Position numbers and translations under genes: made by a program | NCBI GenBank assembly: GCA_934292955.1 | Contig: CAKQXZ010000015.1 | Coordinates: 1-41,148, forward strand | Origin: an uncultured Clostridia bacterium | GTDB taxonomy: Bacteria; Bacillota_A; Clostridia; Christensenellales; Borkfalkiaceae | Direction of reading: 5' to 3' | DNA length: 41,148 bases | The notes under the pieces: model-generated | Database searches by the model: none | What the model saw: the letters and a program-made list of their open reading frames with translations, nothing else | Told to the model about the DNA's origin: nothing | Shown here: in pieces, positions 15,397-23,354 of the stretch | Layout: every line of letters begins with the position of its first letter | Numbering within the stretch: position 1 is the first letter of the stretch

Positions 15397-15625
15397 ACGT
15401 TGTAGGTCGTGCGGCGCAAGCGCCTGGATCCTTCGTAAGTGGAGCAATTGGGCAAGGCTCAGGATGACGGGACATGTGGTTGCGCGGTAAAAATTTTGCC
15501 GAACGGATAGATATGCGTTGTTAGTCCGCATCCACCGCAAGCGGTCCCCCTTCTCCAAAAGGCGAAGGCTATATTTGATTGCTTTTTGATTTTGCCGATA
15601 ATCGACTTATAGGCGGTTTTTTGCG
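15397..15625 (+). repeat. Repeat cluster C (15397-15473), D inverted (15528-15569), E (15597-15625)
   Basis: C: GGTCGTGCGG, TGGATCCTTCGTAAG, CTCAGGATGACGGGAC. D: CATCCACCGCAAGCGGTCCC followed by CTTCTCCAAAAGGCGAAGG, the exact inverse of 8513-8551. E: GATAATCGACTTATAGGCGG plus TTTTTTGCG, ending at the stop codon of the GH36 gene. Three families sit side by side in a gap of 296 bp. Confidence 0.8.
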
Positions 15626-17728
15626 TTAGCCGAGCAGAAAAACGCAGCCGAAATTATCGGTTTTGTCGGCGGTAAATTTAAGCACGCCGTTTTTAATACA
15701 AGCATTTTCGGGAGCGTTGAACGCGCTTAAAATTTTAAGGTTACCGCAAGAAATTTCAAACTCGCGTCCGGGTTGATTTATTGCAAACGCATAAACAAGA
15801 GTTCTGCCGTCGGGGGCTTTTCTTACAAGATAAGGCGAACCCGCGGTGTGCAGATAGGACGTTACGCCGCCGTCTGAAATTTCGACCGTTTCGCCGTTTT
15901 TAAGAATATCTTTTATGCCGTTGTAGAAATCTACCGACTGCTTAAGCACGGATATGATTTCGGGCGATTTATCGGAAAGATTGCCCGAAAAACAAATTCT
16001 GCCGAGCATGGCTTTAGCCACCGTGAATTTAACGGCGTTCAAATCGTAATCGTCACGAATAGTAGCCCAGATCTGCATTTTACGCGGCGGCATATATCTG
16101 TGAAGATTCATTGCGACGCAGACGCCGCTAGGGTTTTCGTGCGCGTCGGAAAAAGAAACCATGTCGCCGATACCGATAAATTCGGGTTCGTGGCGCATAC
16201 CGCCCGACGAGCAAACTTCCAGAACGAGTTCGGGAAGTTGCTTTTTGATTTCTTTGAAAAATTCGGTAACAGCCGCAATATGAGCGTTCAAACCTTCGCC
16301 GTAAGACTCGGCTCCGTCCGCCCCTAACCCGATATTTCCGTTATAATCGACTTTCATGTAGCCGATATTGTTGTCTTTAAGATTTTTAATGACCTTTTCG
16401 CTGAGATACTTTATAACTTCGGGCTTTCTGAAATCGAGAAAGGTCTTATTGCCGTGCTTGACGGTAACTCCGTCGCGCGTTAAAAGCCAGTCTTTATGAT
16501 TTTTGTAAAGGTCGCTCGCTTCGTGAACACATTCGAACTCATACCACACGCCGAGAGTCATTCCGTACTCTTTAACCTTATCGGAAAAGGCTTTAAGCCC
16601 TTGCGGGAAATATTCCGTGTTAAGGTTCCAGTCGCCGATAACGTAGTTGTTTTCGCCGTACTTGTTTACGAACCAGCCGTCGTCTATAACGAAATATTTG
16701 CAGCCGAGCGATTTTGCGTTATCGAGCTGCTTTTCGAGAACTTCAGCCTTGGGCTTGCCCCATGTATAGCAATATTCGTTATACATAACGGGCATATCTT
16801 CTTCGACAGGCTTAATTTTATCGGTGAAATCGAAATGCTTTGCAAGCCGTTGCGAAGCCGCTTCAAGTCCGCCGTTTGCAACGGTGATAAAGGCTTTGGG
16901 GCTGACGATTTTTTCGCCGTTTTTAAGCATCTTGCGCCAGTGAGCGGTCAGATAGTCGCCCATTCCGCCACCGATAGACAAGGCGTTGTTTTTAAGAACG
17001 ACTTCCATAATCCACGAAGACGGCGCTTCGATAGTAGCCGCCCAGCAGACTTCGTGCTTTTTATCTTCAACCGCAATAAAAGGCAACTGAACACGCGCGG
17101 GCATAGAGCCGACCTGCGATAATTTGAGACTGCGGATACCGAGACCCGACCATGAAGATTCAAGTTCGAGATCGGAAGCCTTAGTCGAATACAGTTTACC
17201 TTCGCAACTCCAGTTGCTCATTAAACGGTGAATTACGATATCGTCGGGATCGTCGAATCTTTCAAAAGGCGAAATGCGCGCCATGTTGAAACTCGGCAAG
17301 GCTTCTACCGTAACGTCTTTGCCTTTGTTTATAAGTTCGGTGCGCGTCTCTACGCAACCGCCGCCGACGTATTCGTAAATCTGATTTGCGACAAGACCGC
17401 TTTCCGCTTCGTAAGTTGCGGTAAGAATCTGCCTGCCGTTTTGTTCTTTTTCGGTAACGCCTTTGAATTTAAGCGCGCGCGACGTATCGCTGTTACGCAT
17501 TGTCGTTCCCGCGGTGAAATCGCCCGAAAAACCGTCGCCCGTGAGCGCGACGTGAACTTGCGTTTCGTTATCGATAATCCAGCCGAGCGGCGACAGACCG
17601 CCGAGTTTTTCGTCGTTGAGTTCGGATTCTCTTCCGTAGGGAACGAAAACCGTTTCGGTAACGTCGAACGCGGTGGAAAATACGACCGCGATGTCGCCGA
17701 GTTTGTAAACTGTTTTTTTAATGTCCAT
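15626..17728 (-). CDS. Glycoside hydrolase family 36 (alpha-galactosidase-like)
   Basis: 700 residues, the usual GH36 length, without signal peptide. The N-terminal beta-sandwich (about 1-290) is followed by a TIM barrel with FVIDDGWF, GVWYEFECV, YMKVDYNGN (nucleophile Asp about 460) and LEVCSSGGMRHE (substrate-binding Cys/Gly), then SFSDAHENPS (acid/base Asp about 528). The nucleophile motif has V where typical alpha-galactosidases have W (KWD), so specificity may differ, for example beta-L-arabinopyranose or N-acetylated galactose. The last gene of the ABC-transporter operon, it is separated from the permease by about 105 bp with a hairpin at 17795-17827. It acts on imported galactosides. 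Confidence 0.88.
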   Translation of the reverse strand: MDIKKTVYKLGDIAVVFSTAFDVTETVFVPYGRESELNDEKLGGLSPLGWIIDNETQVHVALTGDGFSGDFTAGTTMRNSDTSRALKFKGVTEKEQNGRQILTATYEAESGLVANQIYEYVGGGCVETRTELINKGKDVTVEALPSFNMARISPFERFDDPDDIVIHRLMSNWSCEGKLYSTKASDLELESSWSGLGIRSLKLSQVGSMPARVQLPFIAVEDKKHEVCWAATIEAPSSWIMEVVLKNNALSIGGGMGDYLTAHWRKMLKNGEKIVSPKAFITVANGGLEAASQRLAKHFDFTDKIKPVEEDMPVMYNEYCYTWGKPKAEVLEKQLDNAKSLGCKYFVIDDGWFVNKYGENNYVIGDWNLNTEYFPQGLKAFSDKVKEYGMTLGVWYEFECVHEASDLYKNHKDWLLTRDGVTVKHGNKTFLDFRKPEVIKYLSEKVIKNLKDNNIGYMKVDYNGNIGLGADGAESYGEGLNAHIAAVTEFFKEIKKQLPELVLEVCSSGGMRHEPEFIGIGDMVSFSDAHENPSGVCVAMNLHRYMPPRKMQIWATIRDDYDLNAVKFTVAKAMLGRICFSGNLSDKSPEIISVLKQSVDFYNGIKDILKNGETVEISDGGVTSYLHTAGSPYLVRKAPDGRTLVYAFAINQPGREFEISCGNLKILSAFNAPENACIKNGVLKFTADKTDNFGCVFLLG

Positions 17729-17794
17729 TGTATTTTTCAGCCTGCTATTTGGGTTTTATTTTATAATCGGTTTTATTTGTTTTATATAGCGTAA

Positions 17795-17827
17795 ATCGAG
17801 AAACATGCAAAAACACAGTTTCTCGAT
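17795..17827 (-). other. Intercistronic hairpin
   Basis: 10-bp perfect stem ATCGAGAAAC/GTTTCTCGAT with a 13-nt loop just after the permease stop codon. No T-tract follows on the minus strand, so it is more likely a message-stability element than a full terminator. Confidence 0.6.
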
Positions 17828-17833
17828 ATAAAA

Positions 17834-18760
17834 TCAGCCTTTTACCGCGCCGATCATTACGCCTTTGGTAAAGTATTTTTGCAAAAGCGGATAGATAACC
17901 ATTATAGGCACGAGACCTATAACTATCATAGCCGCGTTGGAACCTTGTTCGAAGACCTTGGAAGGATCCCAGCCGCCGCCCTGCCCTTCGCCGCGTTCGT
18001 TGTTAAGCCCCTGCCTTATTTTAAGAGCGAGCGGAGCAAGATCGCTGCGTTCCTGCAGGAATATTGCAGGCCAGTACCAGTCGTCCCACTTGGCGACGAG
18101 ATAGTAAAGCATAATGGTAGCGATACCCGCCTTGGACAAAGGAATGACGAAAGAAAACAGTATTCTGAACTCGCTTGCGCCGTCTAACCGGCAAGAGTCG
18201 ATAATACTATCCGGCACCTGATTGAAGAAGTTGCGAAGCACTATCATATTGAAAGTGTTGATGCCGAAAGGAATAATGAGCGACCAGAGATTTTCGGTGC
18301 CGACGGTTGCGTTTACCGTAAGATAGAACGGAACAAGACCGCCGCCGAAGAACATGGTGAAAATTATGAAGAAGAATATGATTTTAAGACCCGGAACGCC
18401 TTTTTTGGTGAACGCGTACGCGCCGAGCGAAGTTAATACGAGACTGTAAACCACGCTTAAAACAGTTACGAGCAGAGATATTCCGAAAGCCTGAAAAATC
18501 TTATCCTGATAGAGCGTTACCTTATAGTTTTCGAAATTGAAATGCAACGGGAACACGAACAGATTGGAGTTGAGATAATCTGTTTTGGACGAAAAACTGA
18601 GCAGCAGTTCGTAAACGCAAGGCATAACGCATACGAGAGCAAAAAGCCCCATAATCGTATAGTTTACCCAGTCGAACGCGGTCATTTTGTTTTTGCGCAC
18701 ATATTCGGGTTTTCCGTTAACCATTTTTATAGTATAGTTTGGATTATCCGCTTTGTTCAT
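17834..18760 (-). CDS. Sugar ABC transporter permease, YtcP/LplC type
   Basis: 308 residues with six hydrophobic helices (first at about 32-55). The BPD_transp_1 domain carries an EAA-loop, here in the degenerate form SCRLDGASEFRILFSFVIPLSKAGI as in YtcP/LplC permeases. It forms the inner-membrane channel with the LplB-type partner encoded upstream (8 bp gap). GAGGTG precedes ATG at 18760. No ATPase is encoded in the operon; such systems usually borrow a shared MsmX-type ATPase. Substrate: complex oligosaccharide (inferred from the operon). Confidence 0.92.
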   Translation of the reverse strand: MNKADNPNYTIKMVNGKPEYVRKNKMTAFDWVNYTIMGLFALVCVMPCVYELLLSFSSKTDYLNSNLFVFPLHFNFENYKVTLYQDKIFQAFGISLLVTVLSVVYSLVLTSLGAYAFTKKGVPGLKIIFFFIIFTMFFGGGLVPFYLTVNATVGTENLWSLIIPFGINTFNMIVLRNFFNQVPDSIIDSCRLDGASEFRILFSFVIPLSKAGIATIMLYYLVAKWDDWYWPAIFLQERSDLAPLALKIRQGLNNERGEGQGGGWDPSKVFEQGSNAAMIVIGLVPIMVIYPLLQKYFTKGVMIGAVKG

Positions 18761-18768
18761 ATTGCACC

Positions 18769-19752
18769 TCAGTCGATGGAAAACATGCTGTAGCCGTTGA
18801 TTTTCTTGGTGAAAACGTTACCCGCTATAAGCAGAATAAAGTTGACGACCGTTTTGAATATGCCTACCGCCGCAGACAAGGGATAATCGTGCTTATCCAT
18901 AAACAGTCTGTAAGCGTAGGTATCGATAATATCCGCAGTATCGTAAACGGTGCCGTTATACAGATTGTAAACCGAGTCGAACCCTGCGTTCATTATGTTT
19001 GAAAGTTGCATTATGAACATGACGGTTACGACGGGGAAAATCATAGGCAACGTTATTTTGAAAATAAGTCCGCTGCGCTTACAGCCGTCAATTTTTGCCG
19101 CTTCGTACAGCGACGCGTCTATTCCGCTGATTGCAGCAATGTAAATAATCGTGCCCCAGCCCGTACCTTTCCATACTTCGGCTACAATCAGAATGGTTCT
19201 GAAGAGTTCCGGACGGATAAGGAAAGATATACGCGTGCCGCCGAACATTGCGATGACGTTGTTTATTGCGCCCGTATCTTTATCGAGCAGCGTTTTTATT
19301 ATGCCGCCGAGTATAACCCACGAAATAAAGTTAGGCAGATAAATCATTGTCTGCACCGTCTTTTTGAAGGTTTTATTACCGATTTCGTTAAGCAAAAGCG
19401 CGACAAGAATGGGCAACGGAAAACATATAAAAAGTTTTAACGCCGATATGATAAGCGTGTTTTTTATGGCGCGGGGCAGATCGGGGAAAGAAAACAGTTT
19501 TTCGAAGTTCTTCCACAAAGGCTCTGCCCACGGGCTGCCCGCAATGCCGTATCTGGGGCGATAATCTTTCCATGCGAGCGTTATTCCGTACATAGGAACG
19601 TAACTATATATGATATAGAACGCGATGACGGGAATAAGCATGAGATAGATCTGCCTGTTTACGACAATCCTGCTCCATAACCGTTTGAATTTGTAGCCGC
19701 GCGTGTTCGCCCGAACAGCATTGACGGCACTGTTGCTTTTTTCGTTATTCAT
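18769..19752 (-). CDS. Sugar ABC transporter permease, LplB type
   Basis: 327 residues, MalF-like. A cytoplasmic N-terminus of about 25 residues is followed by six helices; RQIYLMLIPVIAFYIIYSYVPMYGITLAWKDY is typical of LplB permeases. The EAA loop is well kept: ASLYEAAKIDGCKRSGLIFKITLPMI. AAGGAT ribosome site before ATG at 19752. It is positioned after the beta-helix lipoprotein and before the YtcP-type partner, with which it forms the heterodimeric channel. Confidence 0.93.
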   Translation of the reverse strand: MNNEKSNSAVNAVRANTRGYKFKRLWSRIVVNRQIYLMLIPVIAFYIIYSYVPMYGITLAWKDYRPRYGIAGSPWAEPLWKNFEKLFSFPDLPRAIKNTLIISALKLFICFPLPILVALLLNEIGNKTFKKTVQTMIYLPNFISWVILGGIIKTLLDKDTGAINNVIAMFGGTRISFLIRPELFRTILIVAEVWKGTGWGTIIYIAAISGIDASLYEAAKIDGCKRSGLIFKITLPMIFPVVTVMFIMQLSNIMNAGFDSVYNLYNGTVYDTADIIDTYAYRLFMDKHDYPLSAAVGIFKTVVNFILLIAGNVFTKKINGYSMFSID

Positions 19753-19794
19753 GTGTTTTATCCTTAATCTTAGTGCGTTAGTGCCGGCAATGCT

Positions 19795-21471
19795 TTAAGA
19801 AATAGTCAGTTCGCCGAAAAAGTCGTGCGCGTTATTGCGGATAACGGTCGAATCGTTTTTATCCGACGCGGTGAGTTTTTTACCGCAGAAATCGATGTTT
19901 TTAAGCGTGATGTTTTCTATAACGCCGTCGCGCGCGCCGTAAGACATGGTGAACGCGTAAACGCCGATTGCCGTGGAATGTACTTTGATATTGCTGAAAG
20001 TAATGTTTTTAAGGTTTGCGCCTACGCCGCTTAACTGACAGATCATGACGTTGGGCGAAATGCAGTGATAAATTTCGATATTATCGAAAGTTACGTTCTG
20101 CCATGTTCTGTTTGCGTTGGTGCCCAGTCTGCAATCGAGCGCGTTGTTGCCGTCTGACCATGTGGGCTGAGCAAAACCGACGTTGTTGTTTCTGAAAACC
20201 ATGCCGTCCATATCGCAGTCGGATTCCCATGTTAAGCAATAGCCCGAACCTTTATCGGTCCATACGTCGTTGTATTCGAACACGCAGTTGCTGCCGACGG
20301 CACCTGCGGCGTTGCCGCCCTGCCAGCCCGTGCCTTTATATTCGATAGCGTCGTCGCCCGTTCTTACAAAGTTATATCTCCCAGACGAATTGGTGCATTC
20401 GCTGAACATAAGTCCGTCGGAATAGGTTCTGTAAGAAAGAAGCAGGTTTTTATCGAAACGAACGTTATCGGAATTGTAACCGCAGACAGACCATGTATTG
20501 GAGTTGATAACGGTAAGACCTTCTAAAAGAACGTCGCTTGCATTGCCTACGTTTACAACGTGTTTACGCTTGTTATCGCCGCCGAGAACTTCGCCGCAAT
20601 CGAGCAAGCCTCTGCCGATGATTTTAACGTTTTCGGTGTATTCGGTGTGAAGCGCGGTTTTGCCGTTCCAGCCGGTAGCATCGCTGCCGCGGTCGGTAAC
20701 TTTAAGATACGCGCCGCGTTCGAGATATAAAATACTGTTTGACGGAACGTTTACGGAAGAGATTTCGTGCAGACCTTTTTTGAAATAATAAACGGTGTCG
20801 CCTGCGGTGAATTCGAGTTCGTTATCGTCGTGATAGCCGGGCTCGATTTCTACTCTGTCGTATTCTTCGGGTGCGTCGAGAGTCGTTTCGGAAGTAACCA
20901 TAAGCGTCATTGGAGCGAAAGTAGGATCGGTTGCTTCGGCGTCTTTCTCGGAAGAGAAAGTAAATGTATATGAGCCGTATTCGGTTACGAAAGCCGAATA
21001 CTTGTTGTTGTCTTTTTTAACGGATACGTTTTTGTTGAGCGGTAAAACCACGCATTTTTGCGCGCTTTCGGAAAGAGTAAGATTTACTTCGAGCGCGAAA
21101 TCTTTTTTGTTTTTTGTTACGTCTACCCACGCGAACGAGTGCGAGCCTTTGCCGCAACGCGCCGTGTAAACGGGTACGCTTTTGCCGTTGACGGTAAGCT
21201 TATGCCACGGGCTTTTTATAAGCGCGTTTTTGGTGGGCATATCGTTGTTGCCGCCGTTCTTCGTGAATACCTGCGCCTGCCATGTAGCTATGTCGCCTGC
21301 TTCGGTTTCGTTTATGTTTTTTACTTCGTCGTTATCGTATACGGTAGCGACTATTTCACCTTTAGGTTGCATTTTATTACCCCCGTCGCCACTGTTTCCG
21401 CCGTTGCACGCGCCTGCGGAAAGAATCATTGTCGCAGCACAAATTATACTTAAAAGTTGCTTTTTATTCAT
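19795..21471 (-). CDS. Beta-helix lipoprotein, GH28/GH49-like
   Basis: 558 residues. Signal peptide with lipobox-like LSAGAC (Cys about 22) and a Gly/Ser/Asn linker: an outer-face lipoprotein. Residues about 60-260 form an N-terminal beta domain (SPWHKLTVNGKSVPVYTARCGKG resembles the GH49 dextranase N-domain). From about 265 a right-handed beta-helix: VKIIGRGLLDCG, VLLEGLTVINSNTWSV, then YSDGLMFSECTNSSG and VRTGDDAIEYKG, which recall the D...DD catalytic arrangement of clan GH-N. The mid-helix DGMVFRNNNVGFAQPTWSDGNNALD is unrelated to polygalacturonase RIKT. It probably cuts a polymer outside the cell, feeding the transporter. AAGGAG precedes ATG. Confidence 0.78.
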   Translation of the reverse strand: MNKKQLLSIICAATMILSAGACNGGNSGDGGNKMQPKGEIVATVYDNDEVKNINETEAGDIATWQAQVFTKNGGNNDMPTKNALIKSPWHKLTVNGKSVPVYTARCGKGSHSFAWVDVTKNKKDFALEVNLTLSESAQKCVVLPLNKNVSVKKDNNKYSAFVTEYGSYTFTFSSEKDAEATDPTFAPMTLMVTSETTLDAPEEYDRVEIEPGYHDDNELEFTAGDTVYYFKKGLHEISSVNVPSNSILYLERGAYLKVTDRGSDATGWNGKTALHTEYTENVKIIGRGLLDCGEVLGGDNKRKHVVNVGNASDVLLEGLTVINSNTWSVCGYNSDNVRFDKNLLLSYRTYSDGLMFSECTNSSGRYNFVRTGDDAIEYKGTGWQGGNAAGAVGSNCVFEYNDVWTDKGSGYCLTWESDCDMDGMVFRNNNVGFAQPTWSDGNNALDCRLGTNANRTWQNVTFDNIEIYHCISPNVMICQLSGVGANLKNITFSNIKVHSTAIGVYAFTMSYGARDGVIENITLKNIDFCGKKLTASDKNDSTVIRNNAHDFFGELTIS

Positions 21472-21504
21472 ATATTCTCCTTTTCAGCGCGAATGCGCCG
21501 CGCG

Positions 21505-21564
21505 ATATAAAAACGGGAAAAGGAACCGATGCGGTTTTTTGTTGTACATCGGCTCCCCCGTTTA
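21505..21564 (-). terminator. Intercistronic attenuator after the solute-binding gene
   Basis: Minus strand: AAACGGGGGAGCCGATG pairs with CATCGGTTCC...CCCGTTT followed by TTATAT; a long, partly bulged stem with T-rich end in the 102-bp gap between the binding protein and the beta-helix gene. It would give more binding protein than permease, as is common in such operons. Confidence 0.7.
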
Positions 21565-21573
21565 CAAAATTTG

Positions 21574-23352
21574 TTATTTGGTTACTTTAACGGCTTTGCC
21601 GCTCTTGATGAATTCGTTGTATTCTTTCTGCATAAGCGAGCCTTTATAGGTACCGTTGTAATCTTTTACGAAAGCAGCCCATTCGCTCTTCATCTTGTCG
21701 GATACGGTATAAATCTTGGTCATGCCGTCGTTCTTCCACGTTTTCGCGTCGAAAGTCCAATCGGCGGCAACACTGTCGCTACCCGTCTTAACGACTACTT
21801 TAAGCACGAATTCGTCGAAAGCCGAATATGCGCTCGTCTGATTTTCGACTATCGCTTCGGTAGTAACGTCGGGATAATCGGACAAAATCATGCAGTCTGC
21901 GCTTGCTTTTGCGCGTGCGGTAAGAATGTCGCCGTTGGTGAGAAGGGCTTCGGATTCATACGGAGTGTAAGTCAGATAAGAAGCGAACGCTGCGGGATCG
22001 GTCCAGCGGAGTGCCTGAACGAAACCCTGCGGATCGGGTTTGCAAAGCGAAACCTTTTCGCCGCCTTCGATATCGTCTTTCCATTCCCAGTGTTCGCCGA
22101 GAACGCCGTAAGTTACGAGTTGCAGACCTTCGGGGCTGTGGAGATATTCCATAAGTTTAAGGCACGCTTCGCGTCTTTCAACGCTCATACCGCCCTTGAT
22201 ACACCAGCCGCGATAGTACTGAATGTCGCCCTGTCCGCCGAATTCGCCGTTTTTACCTTTTGGCGGATCTTTGATAAGGATTTTTTCTCTTGCGCCGGCA
22301 ACGGTAAGGCCCGGGGTCGCGCTCATCATTGTAGCGGAAATAACGTTGTACCAGTTGTGAGCGTACATCATGCCCGCTTTACCGTTTGCAAAATCTTCCT
22401 GCTTGTTACCTACGTTCTTTGTAACGACGCTTTCGGTAACGTAGCCTTCTTTAATGAGTTTGGAAAGGAAAGCGGTCGCCATCATGGAAGATTCGGTCGT
22501 AACGCTGTTTTCGTATTCGCCGGTAGACGTGTTTTTCATCCACATTTTCCAGCCCGTTCCGAACGCTACGGACATCCAAGAATCCATATCTCTGTTTTCT
22601 TCGGTAACGTAGCCGTAAGTATCGTTTTTGCCGTTGTTATCGGGATCGTACAGAGTGAACGCGCGGGCAAGACGATAAAAATCTGCAAGCGTGTCGGGAC
22701 CTTCTTCGCTGAACTTATATTCTTCGCGCATGGCGTCGGTTATAGCCGATTTATCGGATACAACGCCGTCGGCAACGAGAATATCGTCGATCTTGTTATT
22801 AAGGTTCTTTATCCAGTCGCGACGGACGTAAAGGGATTTTTCGTTGCTCCACTTTACGGGAATGAACCAACTCTTGCCGTTTGCATAGGACAGATTGGTC
22901 TTCATGTAATCGTACTGCTGCATATATTCGTAAAGATACGGATATTGGTCTTTAGTCGATTCGTTTACATAATCGGAGATGGGAAGAATTTCGTCGTCGC
23001 GGATAAGGTTGTTGAAGAATCCGGGATCCTTAGGTCCGGAAATTATGAACATTTCGGGAAGGGAGCCCTTATTTCTCATAAGGTCGAGCGTGGTGTAATA
23101 TGTTTCGCCGCCGGTCGACTGAGCCTTGATATCGCAACCCGCAGTCTTTTTCAGTTCTTTATAAACGGGGCTGTTTACCGCCGCGCCGTTGTTGAACTGT
23201 TCCCAGTCGTTGCAGAACAAAGTAATGTTTTTGATATTGTCTTCATGCCATTCTTTGTTCGGATCGTTGGGCTTATTGCCGTTGCAAGCCGACGTGGCGA
23301 GAATTACTCCCGCCAACGCGCCGATTGCCAGATGTTTGAATGAATTTTTCAT
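21574..23352 (-). CDS. Extracellular solute-binding lipoprotein (LplA-type)
   Basis: 592 residues. Signal peptide with lipobox ATSAC (Cys about 23). Domain of the family 1 solute-binding superfamily: LPEMFIISGPKDPGFFNNLIRDDEILPISDYV, ANGKSWFIPVKWSNEKSLYVRRDWI, YRGWCIKGGMSVERREACLKLMEYLHSPEGLQLVTYG. It contains a calcium-loop-like stretch YDPDNNGKNDTYGY (about 220-233), common in LplA-type proteins. It captures oligosaccharides for the LplB/YtcP pair. Start at 23352 has AAGGA about ten bases upstream, inside the end of the preceding gene; the gap between genes is two bases, so they are surely co-transcribed. Confidence 0.93.
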   Translation of the reverse strand: MKNSFKHLAIGALAGVILATSACNGNKPNDPNKEWHEDNIKNITLFCNDWEQFNNGAAVNSPVYKELKKTAGCDIKAQSTGGETYYTTLDLMRNKGSLPEMFIISGPKDPGFFNNLIRDDEILPISDYVNESTKDQYPYLYEYMQQYDYMKTNLSYANGKSWFIPVKWSNEKSLYVRRDWIKNLNNKIDDILVADGVVSDKSAITDAMREEYKFSEEGPDTLADFYRLARAFTLYDPDNNGKNDTYGYVTEENRDMDSWMSVAFGTGWKMWMKNTSTGEYENSVTTESSMMATAFLSKLIKEGYVTESVVTKNVGNKQEDFANGKAGMMYAHNWYNVISATMMSATPGLTVAGAREKILIKDPPKGKNGEFGGQGDIQYYRGWCIKGGMSVERREACLKLMEYLHSPEGLQLVTYGVLGEHWEWKDDIEGGEKVSLCKPDPQGFVQALRWTDPAAFASYLTYTPYESEALLTNGDILTARAKASADCMILSDYPDVTTEAIVENQTSAYSAFDEFVLKVVVKTGSDSVAADWTFDAKTWKNDGMTKIYTVSDKMKSEWAAFVKDYNGTYKGSLMQKEYNEFIKSGKAVKVTK

Positions 23353-23354
23353 TT

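Noticed and set aside
21529..23343. 604-codon open frame on the plus strand
   Set aside because: It is antisense to the solute-binding lipoprotein, whose family motifs, lipobox and ribosome site are unmistakable; the plus frame has no recognisable domain or start site.
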